Positions 44,048-57,178 of a DNA stretch of 64,000 nt are shown here, one piece after another. How positions within the stretch are numbered: the first letter of the stretch is position 1; every line of letters begins with the position of its first letter. The DNA is from Limnanthes douglasii subsp. nivea (taxonomy: Eukaryota; Streptophyta; Magnoliopsida; Brassicales; Limnanthaceae): contig JAUPFV010000003.1 in NCBI GenBank assembly GCA_036936605.1, positions 81,390,273 to 81,454,272 of the forward strand, written 5' to 3'. Below the pieces are notes generated by a model. That model was not told the DNA's origin. It made no database searches and was given only the letters and a program-made list of their open reading frames with translations. The translations under genes were made by a program, and so were the position numbers.

Positions 44048-44459
44048 GTGGGTTCAATTGTTATTAATTGTCTTAAGAAAAAGTAGTACGTGTGTTTTAG
44101 TGAGAGAGAGTTTTTAGAGAGAGAGAGTTAGAGCACAATTGAGTTAGATCAAAAAGTGTTCAACCCTTTATTAGTTCAGGTCTGGTCTTTATACAGAGGC
44201 GCTGAGACTTTGCTAAAAACTTGGTTACATAAAGGGATAAATTACTCTTAGTCCTCAATAGAAATACATAATCAGAATTATTCCATTATACTTCTATAAT
44301 TTACAAGATCTAGAAGATCTAAGGCTAGGATTCCCAAAAAACCAAAATCTCCAAATCCTGACAATAATCTAGTCTTCAAATCATACGATTATTTTTGTAT
44401 AAGTGAAAGAGCAGAATAGTAAAAAGTTGTCGTATTAATCAACAACGCTCCCATCAGAA
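44048..44459. other. Possible decayed LTR
   Basis: Could be a reverse-oriented LTR (TGGGTTCAATTG to AATCAACA) with a GA-rich block and ctttatacag, but there is no partner or target duplication. Weak. Confidence 0.25.
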
Positions 44460-45892
44460 CAACAACCAATACCACTTATTACGGTAACTTTGATCCATTT
44501 AAAATTCCCGTTTTTTCACCTTCTCCTACTACCGAAGAGGGTCGTTCCTCTAAAATTCAAACACCTAGAACACCTCAAACCTCTTCTTCTCGAGTCAAAC
44601 CATCACCTCTGATTAGTGAGAAACCAAGAAAATCCTCTTCGAAACAAACTGAAAAAACTCTACCAACTTGTCCTCCACCAACTCGTAGAAGAAAAAAATT
44701 CATAGCCATGGGAGATGATTCTGATGCTGATCCAAATTCTCCTTCATCAAATCCATCTACTCAGTCTCCTCCTCAGAGGGAAAATGTTGGGGAAGCCTCA
44801 TTTCCACAACCAAATCCCTCTAAAGATCCTCCTCAACCAAGGGAAGAAACGTCAGAAGCCAGTGAAGCTGATTATGAAGCTACGCGGTTTGATAATGAGG
44901 CTAAATCCGACGAAGGAGAGTCAGAAAATGCCACATAAAATAAAGTTTGTAAGCCTCAAAAAGAGAAGGAACTGATCACTATTTCTGATGAGGAACGAGC
45001 AGCCATTGGCAGAAACTTGAGAGATCTTGATGCTGATTATATCGTTGAGCTAAAGAAAGTTCCATATATATACTATCAAGAAAACCAAACATCGGATTTA
45101 AAGAGACAACGGGGAATGGGAGACAACATCACTGTTCGATTACATAAGATAGGGAAAACACCCTTAGATTGTAACGATGCAGAACTGGTGGTCTACCCCG
45201 TAATCATTAATTGGGTTCTTCGGTTCCTACTGGATTCTATGATCGTAGAGTACTTCGAATTTCTCAACTTGTGACCAATTCAAGTGACACCGAATAAATG
45301 GTTCACTCTCATGTCTGTGATCATAGCCTCTCGGTTTTCCGAAATTCCAATCAGCATCAACGATTTCATATCCTTGACAAAGTTGTCAAAGAGACCAAAG
45401 CTTTCATTTTACTATCTCACTCTAGTGTACGATTTAAAATCATCGATGACCTCCTAGAAGCAGACAAATTTTGGAAACAAAAATTTATCTTCATCTCAGG
45501 AGCATGAAAGAATGGTAAAGAAATATCTAATGCCAACCAATTGAAAATGAACCTCATCTGCAGAAGCAACCGTGAGTACTTCAAATGTTATATATTTTAA
45601 GATAGATTAGCATTAACTGTTATCTCCCTTATTTATTATTTATTTGTATCATCATTTTAGAAATTTCGAGGTGGTACGCTATTCGTTGGTCAAAGGCCAA
45701 AGACATATTAAAAAAGTTTTCCGCTTGGGCAAAAAAAGAATGGAACAATGCTTTCCACACTGCCTTCCAACCGATCAACTTCCTCAAAAGTCATCTTTTT
45801 CGCATCACACCTGGAACCTTGCCTACTCCAAATTTGATGGAACACCTGGAACCTTGGCTCTAGTGATCATGAAGTGTGTATTTTGGGTCTAT
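44460..45892 (+). pseudogene. Lone relative of the gypsy antisense gene
   Basis: On the plus strand: Ser/Pro-rich start (PFKIPVFSPSPTTEE), RRKKFIAMGDDSDADPN (the G genes have PFIAMGSDTEHSPEKL), a TAA at 44936, then DEERAAIGRNLRDLDADYIV, PVIINWVLRFLLDSMIVE, PISINDFISLTKL, IIDDLLEADKFWKQKFIFIS and, across a possible intron, AKDILKKFSAWAKKEWNNAF. The order of blocks equals exon 1 plus the start of exon 2 in G-A. No gypsy gag or pol lies on the other strand next to it. It is either the last trace of a fourth element or a separate copy. Several stops; not functional. Confidence 0.65.
45572..45660 (+). other. Probable intron in antisense-gene relative
   Basis: GTGAGT donor, T-rich end with ATCATTTTAG acceptor, 89 nt. 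Removing it keeps the frame (phase 1) and joins CRSN to ISRWYAIRWSKAKDIL, matching the order of blocks in the G genes. Confidence 0.55.
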
Positions 45893-48489
45893 TGAATGGG
45901 TGTATTAGTGGCAATAGGTAGTTCAATTACTAATTGAGGTGTATATGATTGTCTTGTGACAGGTTTTCGGTTTGGAAAATTAAGATGTTCGGGAATAGGT
46001 AAAGAAGAAAGTTCATTTGGCTGGAGCAACCTTTGGCCTGCATGTAAGTTTTGGGGAGGTAAGTCTGTTGTACGTGTGAATTTAGGCATTATGGGTGGAG
46101 TGTCATTATTGCTATGATCAGTTAGGGAATTGGGTAGACCGGCAGAAGGAGTTCTTGCGAGATTATGAGTTTCACCATATGTCCTAACATTAGGAAACTG
46201 AGGTAGACAGAAATACCTAGACTTAGGAGGACAAACAGTTGAATTTAGGAAACCAAAAGCACATGGAAATTCATCTTCATTGAAGATAACATTTCTAGAT
46301 TTGTAACTCTCCCAACAGGACTTAAGCATCTATACCCTTTGTGAACAACACTGTACCCTATAAACACACACTTCACAAAATGGTATTGAAACTTATTTGA
46401 CTGATAGGACCCGAGACAAGGAAAACATACACAACCAAAGACCCTTAGATCCCATAATCTGGTTGCACACCAAACAACTTTTCAAAAGGGGACTGACCTT
46501 GTAGAACAGGAGTAGAAATCTATTAATGAGGTAAACAGCGTTGCGAAATGACTCTGGCCAATAGCTGAAAGGAAGACCATACTGAGATAGCAAAGTCAGA
46601 CAAGTCTCAGTGACATATCTGTGCTTTCTCTCTACTCTTCCATTTTGAGCAGAAGAGTAAGGACAAGATGTCCTAAGCTGGATCCCTGAATCCTTTGTTA
46701 TAGAAAGAAAAGACCTGAACTCTCTCCCTCAATGAGACTGAAAATATTTAATTTTTCTGTCAAATTGATTTTCCACTAAATTTTTTAACTCTTTAAATGC
46801 TTGTATAGCATCACTTTTAATTTTTAGTGGATATAGCCAGGTATGTATAGAAACATCGTCTACAAATAGAATGTAGAATCTGTATCCACCCTTAGAAATC
46901 ACAGGAGAGGGCCCCCATAGTTAGAATGTATGAGATCAAGGACATTTGCAGAATGAGATAAAGACCTAGTGTAAGGAAGAATGAGACTTTCCTAACTGAC
47001 AATCATCACATAAGAACTTCTCCTTATTAAGGCTAACAAATAGATTACATTTATTCAGAACATCAGACAACACTCTTGTAGAAGGGTGGCCTAAACTCCT
47101 ATGCTAACCCTTCTTTAAAAGAAGTAAGGAACTAGACAGAACTGAACCATTTGAGACTTTAAGAACACACTTTAGGACTTCAACTTTAGACTGCAAGGAC
47201 TAGGTGAAACCTCCAATCTATATAAGCCACTCTCAACCTTCCATGTAAGAAGGATCTTCCCTGTTGTCTTGTCCTTCACAAAGCAATTAGAGTTATGAAT
47301 TCAATGAATATTTTATTATGTGAGGTAAGTTGGGAAACAGACTGCAAGTTTTTGCTTATTTTGGGTACATGTAAAATGTTATTTAGGTGGATAGTTTGGT
47401 CAGTTTTAGTAGGTAGACAAGTCTGGCCAAAATGTTTAATTCTGAGTTTCATTCCATTACCTACTGCAACCCATTTAGTACATGAGTACTCTACTTTTTG
47501 AGCCATCATCTTAGTAGAGTTTGTAACATGGTGACTATCACCACTGTCAAAATACCATCCCTCATCTGCACCTCTTGACTCTTGAGTTACAGCCAAAGCA
47601 GTCTGATCCTGAATACGCTTCTTTTGATCAGATGGAAGCTGGCCCATAACACTACGATCATCCCTAAAATAACAGTAGCCACCTCCATGGACATACGTTT
47701 CCCAGACTTGACAAATAGGTTTGTTGTTGGAGTTGAATCTACAACCTCTTTTGCCTCTGTAGTTAATGTAATAGTTCTGTTAGTACCTTCCTTGTAAGTA
47801 CTCCTTCTCTGTCCTCTGTTGTTGAATATCGACCTAGTTTTTCACCTCTTTATTTGCTAGGTGAACTGCAATTGGTGTATACTTAGTGTCTAGGCCAGCT
47901 AGCACCTGAGTCACCAAATCATCTAAAGACACAGGAGAACCTACTAAAGTCAGGTTATCTCAAATTTCTTCATTCTAGCTAGGTAATCTTCCATAGATAG
48001 ATTTACTTTTCTCATTCTCGAAAATTCAACCTTGAAAAGAGTCACTTTAGACTTAGTTTATGAGCCAGACTAACGCACTACAGCAATCCAAAGACCTTTA
48101 AAGGTCTCTTCTTCTATTACTCGGGATGTTATTTCTGGACTCATTGTGCTGTAAAGCCATCCCAGCAACAACTGGTTCTTTGTACTCAGTATTTTCAGTT
48201 ACAAGTCCATCAGGATTGTTCAAAAGTTTGGGAAGACATGGTTTATCACCATTGATGAATCTTCCCAGTAGGTTTCCGCTTATTATAGGCAACATCATTG
48301 TCTTCCATAGTAGGAAGTTACTTCTATCTAGTCTTAAGCTGTTGAACGTACTTATCTGGTTCAACTCTGTATTTTTGTTGCCTAGCAGGTTATCTGATGG
48401 CGAGGAAATCTGGTCAGCAGATCCGGAGCTGAAAGAAGGAGAACGTGTCTCAACCATTGAAAAGGACAACCCTGCTCTGATACCAAGTT
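45893..48489 (-). pseudogene. Copia remnant C4: gag, protease, integrase
   Basis: Minus strand from 48489: PBS TGGTATCAGAGC (48486-48475), gag with ISTFNSLRLDRSNFLLWKTMM (48469-48098), protease WYFDSGDSHHVTNS and LNNILHVPKISKNLQSVSQL (47647-47276), then pieces of integrase (LSQYGLPFSYWPESFRNAVYLINR at 46593) and the region after integrase (YKSRNVIFNEDEFPCAFGFLNS, 46329-45889). RT and RNase H are absent, cut at 45893 against the antisense-gene relative. Many stops and shifts. Confidence 0.8.
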
Positions 48490-48689
48490 AAAGCAAGAGA
48501 GATAGAAGATGATTATGTATTCAATTATTACACTTAATTTTTTACACAATACATTTCTTTATTTATACATAATTGTGAAATTGGTTACGTAACAATAAGT
48601 TGTTATAGGCAGTTACTTATTGTTACGCTTTATTATATTATTTTATAAATGCTGAGAGACTTGGGCCTCGCATAAGACTCAGCCCAACA
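48490..48689 (-). repeat. C4 5' LTR (probable)
   Basis: On the minus strand it starts TGTTGGGCTGAGTC (48689) and runs to the PBS at 48486. ATGTATAAATAAAG near 48565 reversed is a plausible TATA. No partner LTR because the 3' half of C4 is lost. Confidence 0.5.
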
Positions 48690-48929
48690 CACGTAGAACC
48701 CGTGACCCATACTTCACACCGGCTTGACCCAAAATACGCGACCCGATACATTTAAGACTCACGCTTCTATCTCACCCGTTGAGACAACAATCTCAAATCC
48801 GAGACGAAACCCTAAACACCTTCAAACACAGCCACCTTCTCTTCCACCTGATTCTCCTCACCATCATCAAACTCATTCTCCTTTATTAGCGTGAAATCAT
48901 GATTTGTAGTTGTTTTAGGCGGTAATTAA

Positions 48930-49330
48930 TGGGCACGGAGTAGTGAAAGTTGTTACAAGACAAGACAAATTAAATCAATATTGTTCTTTTTGCGGATATT
49001 GACGGAATCGAGCGGATCAATGTCGGTAATATTCTATTCTTGCCAACAATCATTAGCCATAAAGAGGTATAAATGTAGACTTTAATGACATTAAAAAGAA
49101 TTCAAGAAAACAGTCGAGAAGAATACTCGTTACAGAAGTCGATGGAGTTAATTAAGTCAAATGGGTAAAAGATCGGTGAAACCTCATGTCTAATTCAAAG
49201 CCGTAGCAGCAGGGGTCCTGTTAATTTTTAATTCAATTTTTGCAGGCCAAATAACCCATAAGCAAATCACAACATTTTAGGTTGCATATATTGAGTGCAG
49301 CTACAATTAAAGATTGATGGGTGTTAATGG
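48930..49330. repeat. Repeat Z, copy 2
   Basis: Partner of 15716-16090. 48690-48929 before it holds no recognised feature. Confidence 0.6.
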
Positions 49331-49379
49331 AAATAATAAAAGACAAACTAATTAAATTTTTTTCTTTTTTCATAACGTT

Positions 49380-51119
49380 TCTTAATTTTATCTGATGGAA
49401 AAAAATAGATTTGGCCAGAGTCTTTACAACAGTAATCAGGATAGGTTCAATAGTTGTGGAAGAGGTGGTTTTTGAAATCTCAGCCTATTGTCATGATTTC
49501 GGTCAAACAAAGTGGAACTGTCCACAACAAACACAACAATAACAAAAAACAACTACAACCACAACGACCACAACAGTTCACTAAGAAATCTTTCAGAGCA
49601 CCGGTTGTGCTTTATGCAGACAAAAATGCTCAGGTTTCCAAGTACAATGAATCCCTGCAGTTTTTTATTCCAAAAAATAGTGCAGCTTCCGAATCAGGTA
49701 ATTCAAAATGTTTTCTTTCTTCGTCATAATATTGGGTCATTGATACTGGTGCAACAAAACGCATGGCGGGTAATCCAAAACGTTTTTTTTTAACTTTTAC
49801 AAACACACATCATTCAGATGTGACATTGGAATATGGATCATCATTTAGTGTTTTAGGCTCTGGAAATTTTCATTTAAACGAAAATATTTCTTTGACTTCC
49901 ATTTCAAATCTTCCTCGAAATTCATTTAACTTAATCTATGTGAGCAAAATCACTAAAGGTTTAAATTGTTTTTTTATATTTTATTCTGATTATTGTTTAT
50001 TTCAGGATCTTACGATGAAAAGAATCATTTTAAAGGCTATATGTCTAGAGGTCTCTACTATCTCAATTAACATATTAATAGTTCAATTGCATGGTTTAGT
50101 GTCCAATCTCTATTTGAAGCTCAGTGTGGTATGAGCCATCCATCTTTATCCTATTTTAAACAACTGTATCTCCAATTTACACATTTAAACTCATTGGAAT
50201 GTGAGTCTTGTCAATTTTCTAAACATCATCGTCTTCCGTCATATCCTCGTGTCAATAAACGGGTTGACTCTCATTTTGAATTAGTCCATTCAGATGTTTG
50301 AAGTCCTTGTCTAGTCATGTCTAAAGCAGGTTTTAAGTATTTTCTTAATTTTGTTGATCATCACTCTCGAGTTACATGGATTTATTTCATAAAAAAATCG
50401 TTCAGAATTATTATTTATATTTTGCAAATTTTATGCAGAAATTAATACTCAGTTTAATTGTTCGGTTTGTATTTTAAGAAGTGATAATGGTAAAGAATAT
50501 TGTTCAACTGCATTTCAATCTTTTATAAAACAACATGAAATTTTTCATCAAACCTCTTGTGTAGACACATCATCTCAAAATGGTATCGCTAAAATTAAAA
50601 AATAGACATCTTGTAGAAGTTGCTCGTGCACTTCTTTTTCAAATGAAAGTACACAAAAAAAATTGGGCAGATGTTGTTTCCACAACTTGTTATTTAATAA
50701 ATCGAATGTCGTCTTCAATTCTTAAGAAGAAGATTCCATATTATGTTCTCATTCCTTCAAACCTTTATTTCATATTGAACCCCGCATATTTGGTGGTACT
50801 TGTTTCATAGGAATGTTAGTCTTAATCGTAGAAAATTAGATCCCAAATCTTTAAAATGTATTTTCCTTAACCGGTATGTCGTGTCTAGAGATGTTGCATT
50901 TTTAGAGCATGTTTCATTGTTTCCAATTGGGCCTAGCGTGAACCTTCACACAGACAAAGAGGACGATGACCTCCTCCTTTATTCCATAGTTCAGTCCCTT
51001 AACATTACTAAAACTAATTATGTTATGCAATATTTTGCATTTCCTCCACCATCTCGACCTCACATTACTGATTTTTATTCCCGACTTCTGAAACCTCGTC
51101 CAAAATGCCCATTGACAAT
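49380..51119 (+). pseudogene. Copia remnant C5: gag end, protease, integrase
   Basis: Plus strand: gag end with a decayed zinc knuckle (CHDFGQTKWNC, 49490-49525) and Gln/Asn-rich tail, protease YWVIDTGATKRMAG (49733-49775) and ISNLPRNSFNLIYVSKI, then CQFSKHHRLPSYPRVNKR, FELVHSDV, FLNFVDHHSRVTWIYF, LRSDNGKEYCS and SQNGIAKIKK, where the catalytic Glu is Lys. The integrase tail reaches 51119. G-B is inserted here; after it the sequence belongs to repeat R, so RT was lost before or apart from that insertion. Confidence 0.8.
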
Positions 51120-51528
51120 TGATGAGTCCGAATTCTGCATGCTCCCCGGACAAGGACAGTTCGGTCCAATGCCTCCGGACCGGACAGATCACTTCGAACA
51201 CTCAGACCATAGGACTGTTCGAACTATGACAAAAGTACTAAAAAACCTAAACACTTCTTGACTAAGCTACTTGCTCTCTTACTTAAGAGCTCATGGGTCT
51301 TTGAACATGACCCGGGTCCATTAAACATGACCCGAAAGCCCATAAGGGCCCAAACATCAGGGTATAAATACCCAACCACCTGCATTAAGTATGGGTAATG
51401 AGAATTAACTGCTACCAGCCAGCTTAATTATCTCTCTACTCTCTACTCTAAACACATAACACCCACATACTACTGTAAAACACTAACCAAATTACGAGCC
51501 TACCCTTAGGGGATAATTATTCACACCA
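51120..51528 (+). repeat. G-B 5' LTR
   Basis: TGATGAGTCC...CACACCA. TATA box TATAAATA at 51363-51370. PBS TTGGCGACCACAGTGGGA at 51531-51548. Confidence 0.95.
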
Positions 51529-51600
51529 AATTGGCGACCACAGTGGGAGAAGAAGGTGCCTGAATCAAGCATTCAAAACCAGCTAAGAAAATCTGTCCGA

Positions 51601-53902
51601 ATGAATCTGGACAATCCAGAAGTACCACCAGCTCTGCTCGAAGTGGTGGGAGAGAACGATGAGTACACTATCGAAGAGTGTGATAGGCTAAAGGGTGAAA
51701 TAGAAGCTCTGAGGGCCGAAAAGGCTAAGATGGGCCTGAAAGAAAAGTCCAAACCGTCAGCTGCTCATCACAACGATAACCCCAGGGAACATGAATCTTC
51801 AAAGACTCGTGTGAGCACCAAAAAGACTCATGCCAGTTCCAAAAAGTCTCACCGGTCTAAGCCAGTGGAGAGTTCTGACTCAAGCTCAAAATATTCTGAT
51901 AGCTCTTTGGACAGTGAGGGAGTTGAATAATCCTTATCCTCTAGCAGCGATGAGGGTCGAACTAGAAAGAATCAAAAGCAGATTAAAAAATATTCAAGAA
52001 AAAGGGATAGACAAGGAAAGATGAAGACGCATATTGGTAAAGGATCATCTCATAGCCGGAAGCATGTGGACCGGATGCTGATGGATCCCTTCGCTTTTCA
52101 CGATGAACCATGTATCTTTGCAACTCCCAATGAGGGTACTATGTTCAGTCGTGAAAGCAATTGGAGGAAATCTCCATTATCTTCTAAAATTCTGTCCGGA
52201 AACCTCCCCAAGAGGTTTGACAGCACTAAAATAGAGAAGTACGATGGCAGTACTGATCCGGACAACCATCTGGAGCAATTTAAAAACTTCATGATGAACT
52301 TTGACGACGATGATAAACTACTTTGTAGGGCATTCTCCCAGTCATTTACGGGGAGTTCTCTAAAGATTTTGATACTTTTTGGGTAGCCTTTCGAAGGCAG
52401 TTTGTAGGAAGTAAAGAGCTAAAGGGCAATGGAGACACAATAATCCATTGTGCCCAGGAGCCAAATGAGTCCTTGAAAGAATATATAAGCCGTTTTGTGA
52501 ATACCAAGAATGGGTTTGATTGCTTCGAACAGGTGGCAATAGCATCACTAAGGCAGGGTTTGAACCCAGGCAATCTAGCTGATTCGGTGACCAGGAAGAA
52601 GGCCATGACACGGGGAGGCTTGCTGAATCAGGTTGGAAAACAAATAAACGTTGATGAAACAAAGAAAACCAGGGTGCACATGTAGGTGAGGTCTACCCCG
52701 GTGGCACCAAATCCCAATCAGAATCAGTCCGGGAACAAAGCAAGAGAGACCGGACAGGAGCATGGTAGGGCAAAAGCTCAGTCTCAGCCAGCTGCTCCTG
52801 CTCAAAGTCAGCAATCCAGAAACAAGAGAGGGTCATGGGTCCAACCGGAGTGGTTCGCAGAATTGAAAGAAAGTGTGGCCACCATTTTTGATAAAACAAA
52901 GGACGAGGTGCATTATCGGAGACCAGCCACATTGTAGTCTCCCAAAGAGCATCGCAATAACTCTTTTTCCAGTATCATAACGATATTGGTCATACCACCG
53001 ATGATTACATAGCATTGAAACAAGAAGTTCAGAACTTGATTGAGAGGGGAAACCTGGGGTCTTACGTGAAAAGAAGAGGAGGTAACAGGCCTGAAAACAC
53101 TCACCGGGTTGGTCTAAGTAATGCTGCTCCGGAGGGAGCCATGGTTATAATTGAAAGGTTTGACGTGGAATCTGAGTACTTGGATCCTGATCCAACTCGA
53201 AACAGAGTGGGTACAATTGAGGAATGTTCTAGATCGGTCTCCGGACTCATTAAGTTTTTTGAGTCACTTACAATTTTCGGAGGGCACACTATTACAGTTC
53301 CTACTGCTTCTTCGAGGAAGAGGCACGTACATACTTTAGCCTCCCAGCTAGAAGGAGGCATGACTTCCTATCAGTCACAAAACTCATTCTCCTTCATTGT
53401 TTTTGATGAAGATGATTTAAGAGACATTGGTGGCCCTCATCAGGATGCTGTTGTCATAGGAGCATCTATTGGGGGCAACGGCATAAGGTGAATACTGGTG
53501 GATACTGGAAGCTCAGCCAATATCCTGTTCTTATCCACATAAAAGAGAATGAAAAATCCAGCTGTAATTCAGAGTTTGGATAGATCAATTGTGGGCTTTA
53601 CAGGCAGCTCAGCAGATGTGATCGGTGACTTCGAAGAGGAAGTTTTATTGGGCAAGGGCCCTTTCAAGAAAATGGTTAGAATACTCTTTATTGTGGTGGA
53701 TTGTCCCACTTGCTATAATGCTATTCTAGGGAGGTCTTGGCTCTCTAGGATGCATGCAGTGGCTTCAACAGTCCACCAGTGCTTGAAATATGTTGTTCAG
53801 GGACAGGTTGGAGTCGTCCGGAGCAGCCAAAAGATTGCAAGTGAATGTTATGCTACCGCTCTGGCTCCTCGAACGCTGGTGACAGTCTGTATTAACGAAC
53901 AA
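51601..53902 (+). pseudogene. gag-protease of G-B
   Basis: The first ATG is at 51601 (MNLDNPEVPPALL). The sequence matches G-A closely. Damage: AAA to TAA at 51928-51930, a 34-bp deletion between two TAAA repeats at about 52364 that removes the WYNSLP motif, TAG at about 52684, CAG to TAG at about 52935, a 1-bp loss near 52969, CGA to TGA at 53489-53491 and TAA at about 53540. The protease catalytic DTGSSAN is intact (about 53503-53523), and the protease end reads in the same frame as RT. None of these stops is shared with G-A. Confidence 0.9.
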
Positions 53903-53905
53903 TAG
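53903..53905 (+). other. Conserved UAG between protease and RT (G-B)
   Basis: CAA TAG CAA TTT. The frame is the same on both sides: 53549 to the stop, and from it through RT. Same position as in G-A and G-D. Confidence 0.55.
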
Positions 53906-56900
53906 CAATTTGAGGGCCTTTCTGGGGGTGAGGTTGAAATTGATGACCCCAGAGAGACCCCTGGAGTATTGATACCAGTCGAAGAGGTAGAAACACACTG
54001 TCTGGAAGAAGGAAAAAGTGTCAAGATAGGGTCTAAGATTCCACCCATTTTGAAAAATGAAATGTTAAAGTTTTTGAAGAACCACCAGCACGTTTTTGCT
54101 TGGTGCAATGCTAATATTACTAGGGTTCCATCAGAAGTGATATCACATCACCTATCCGTCCGGAGAGACATAGCACCAGTGGTTCAAAAGAGAAGAGCTT
54201 TTTCTAAGGAGAAGGCTGATGTCATTGTCCAAGAGGTTGACAGGCTCACAAAGATGGGGCATATCAAGGAGTCTCAATATTCTTTTTGGACTGCCAACCC
54301 GGTTCTGGTAAAAACGAAAAATGCCAAGTGGCGCATGTGCATAGACTTCACAGATCTCAATGGAGCTTGCCCAAAAGATTTGTATCCAGTCCCCCGGATT
54401 GATCAGTTAGTAGACTCCACCTCTGGGAACAAGCTACTTTCCTTTATGGATGCCTTCTCCGGATACAATCAGATTCAAGTAGATCCAAAGGATCAAGAGC
54501 ATACCACATTTGTCACTGACAGAGGTTTTCATTGCTACAAAGTAATGCCATTTGGTTTGAAAAATGATAAGGATACTTATCAAAGATTAGTCAACAAGGC
54601 ATTTGCTGATCAAATTGGAAGAAATATGGAAGTGTACATTGATGACATGATGGTGAAAAGTGTGGATGAGCAGTTTCACTTGTCCGATCTCCAAGAAACT
54701 TTTGCCAACTTGGTAAAAGTGAATTTGAAATTAAACCCAGAAAAGTGTGTGTTCGGGGTGCAGTCCGGGAAGTTTCTGAGCTATATTATAAGTGAGCATG
54801 GAATACAACCCGACCCGGACCAGCTTAATGTCGTATTTCAGATGGAGCCTCCTCGAAACATTAAAGAAGTACAGCGGTTAACGGGGAGATTAGTTGCCTC
54901 AAAGTCTGCGGAAAAGTGCGCCCCTTTCTTTCAAACCTTGAACGGTGCAAAGGGATTCGATTGGACCCCACAGTGTGATGAAGCTTTCAATGAGATCAAG
55001 AAGCACCTGTCCTCCCCCAAAACTTTGTTTAAGCCAGTTGATGGGGAGACACTCTTCGTATATTTTGCAGTTTCAAGTTGTGCCATCAGTGCTGTGTTGG
55101 TAAGAGAGGTCGATGGCCATCCCCATCCAGTGTACTACATCAGCAAAAGCTTGATAGATGTAGAAAGGCGTTACTTGAAACTTGAAAAATTAGCATTAGC
55201 CCTAGTGATAGCTGCTAGGAAGATGAGGCCTTATTTCCAGGCTCATCCCATCATCGTTCAGACTTCTTTTCCCCTGAAGAATGTCCTCCAAAAGGCATAC
55301 ATTTCAAGCAGGATGACTAAGTGGTCAGTAGAGTTGGGGGACTTCAACATAGACTTTGCTCCCCGAACAGCAGTCAAGGCCCAAGCTGTGGCAGACTTTT
55401 TGGTTGAATTCCACTCCGACAGGGATTCATAGCAAATTACTGATATAAAAGATAAAAAGGTATGGGTTGTCCGAACAGATGGTGGATCTAGCACTATGGG
55501 ATGTGGTGCAGGGGTGTGTTTAACTTCCCCATATGGAGACAAAATGTACCAGGCTATTTGTTTTGCTTTCAGGGCATCTAATAATGAGTCCGAATACGAA
55601 GCAGCTATAGCTGGTTTAAAGTTAGCCTACATTTGTGGGGCTAAGAGGGTCAAGCTACTAAGTGACTCCCAACTTCTTATCCACCATGCCCAAGGCCAAT
55701 CTGAGGCTAAGAAGGAGCAGCTTGTGAAATATTTACTCCTCCTTAAGAATGAAGCACTCAAGTTTAAAATTGTTGTTTATGAGCACATTCCCCGGGCAGA
55801 AAATGAGCTAACAGACTCATTAGCCACCATAGCATATACGGAGTCATATCCATGGATCCATGTGCTGGAAAGCCCCTCCATTCAACTTAGCAAGGGTAAA
55901 GAAGTGGAAATTTTTGAAGTACAAATGAAACAACCTCAAGACTGGAGGTTTCCTTTCCTGCAATATCTCTCCGATGGTGTTGTGCCTCCGGATAAGTCAC
56001 TAGCCAGAACATTGAAACACAAGGCTCGTGGTTTCATCATATTGAGAGAAGTGTTGTATAAAAAATCTTATAGTAAACCTCTCCTGCGCTGTTTGGGGGA
56101 TGAAGAGTCTCAAGTAGTCCTCTTCGAATTGCATGATGGTCGAGGATCAGCCCATTGTGGGTTCAGAGCTTTAACAAGAAGAGTTTTACTGTCCGGTTAC
56201 TATTGGCCATCTATCATGAAAGATACTAAGGAATTGGTAAGAAGGTGTGACCCATGCCAGAGGTACAGCAATGAAATTCATGTCCCAGCCATTCCTTTAG
56301 AGTCAATTTCTCAGCCTATTCCTTTTGCTTGTTGGGGGTTGGATTTAGTAGGGCCTCTCCCTGTGGCGTCCGGAGGACGCAAAACTATAATTGTGGCCAT
56401 AGACTACTTTTCAAATTGGATTGAAGCAGCCCCTCTAGCAGGAACAACATCAAAAGCTGTTATAAAATTCATTCTATCCAACATCTGTTGCAGATTTGGT
56501 GTCCCACAAAAGATAACAACAGACAATGGGCCACTGTTCGACAATAGGGAAATGGAAAGTTTCTCTGCCTCGAGGGGTATACAACATTTTTTTTCTTCAC
56601 CTTTCCACCCACAAGCAAATAGGAAAGTTGAAGTGGCTAATAGGACTATACTGTCTGGTTTAAAGAAGAATTTGGAAGGGGCTGCTGGGAAGTGGCCTAG
56701 TTATCTACAAGAGGTCTTGTGGGCCTACCGGACAACACCTGGGGCTGCAACACAAGAGTCACCCTTTGCATTGGTCTATGGGATGGATGTAGTAGCTCCC
56801 ATAGAAGCAACTCTCCCATCATTTCGTGTTCACAAATTCTCCGAACATGCTAACGAGGTGGCAATCAGAGGTCAACTTGATTTGATAGAAGAAAGACGAG

Positions 56901-57178
56901 TTAAAGCTCACCTTAGAGTTGCACACTATCATGGCTTGATGAGAAGCAGGTTTGCTTCCAAAGTTAAAAGAAGAGATTTCCAACCGGGGGACAAGGTATT
57001 AAGGAAGGTCTTCTTACACACTAAAGAAAAGCTGTTCGGAAAGTTGGCCCTAACTTGGGAGGGTCCGTATATGGTTGTTGAGAGAATTAAACCTGGAATA
57101 TATTGGTTGGAAGACAAAGATGGAAGAGTTTTGACTCATCCTTGGAATATCAAGCATCTCCGACTGTACTTGGAATAA
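53906..57178 (+). pseudogene. pol of G-B: RT, RNase H, aRNase H, integrase
   Basis: One frame with only one later stop (TAG 55430-55432, GAG in G-A). RT: RRAFSKEKADV, AKWRMCIDFTDLNGACPKD, FMDAFSGYNQI, YIDD at 54635-54646. RNase H: TLFVYFAVSSCAISAVLVRE, HPHPVYYISKSLID. Second RNase H: RTDGGSSTMGCGAG, NNESEYEAAIAGLKLA, LLSDSQLLIHHA, with its Asp and Glu residues visible. Integrase: HCGFRALTRRVLLSGYYW, CDPCQRY, Asp of WGLDLVGP, Asp 56522 and Glu 56630 exactly 35 residues apart. Ends LTHPWNIKHLRLYLE. Copies the RNA and inserts the DNA in an active element; here the gag defects prevent that. Confidence 0.92.
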
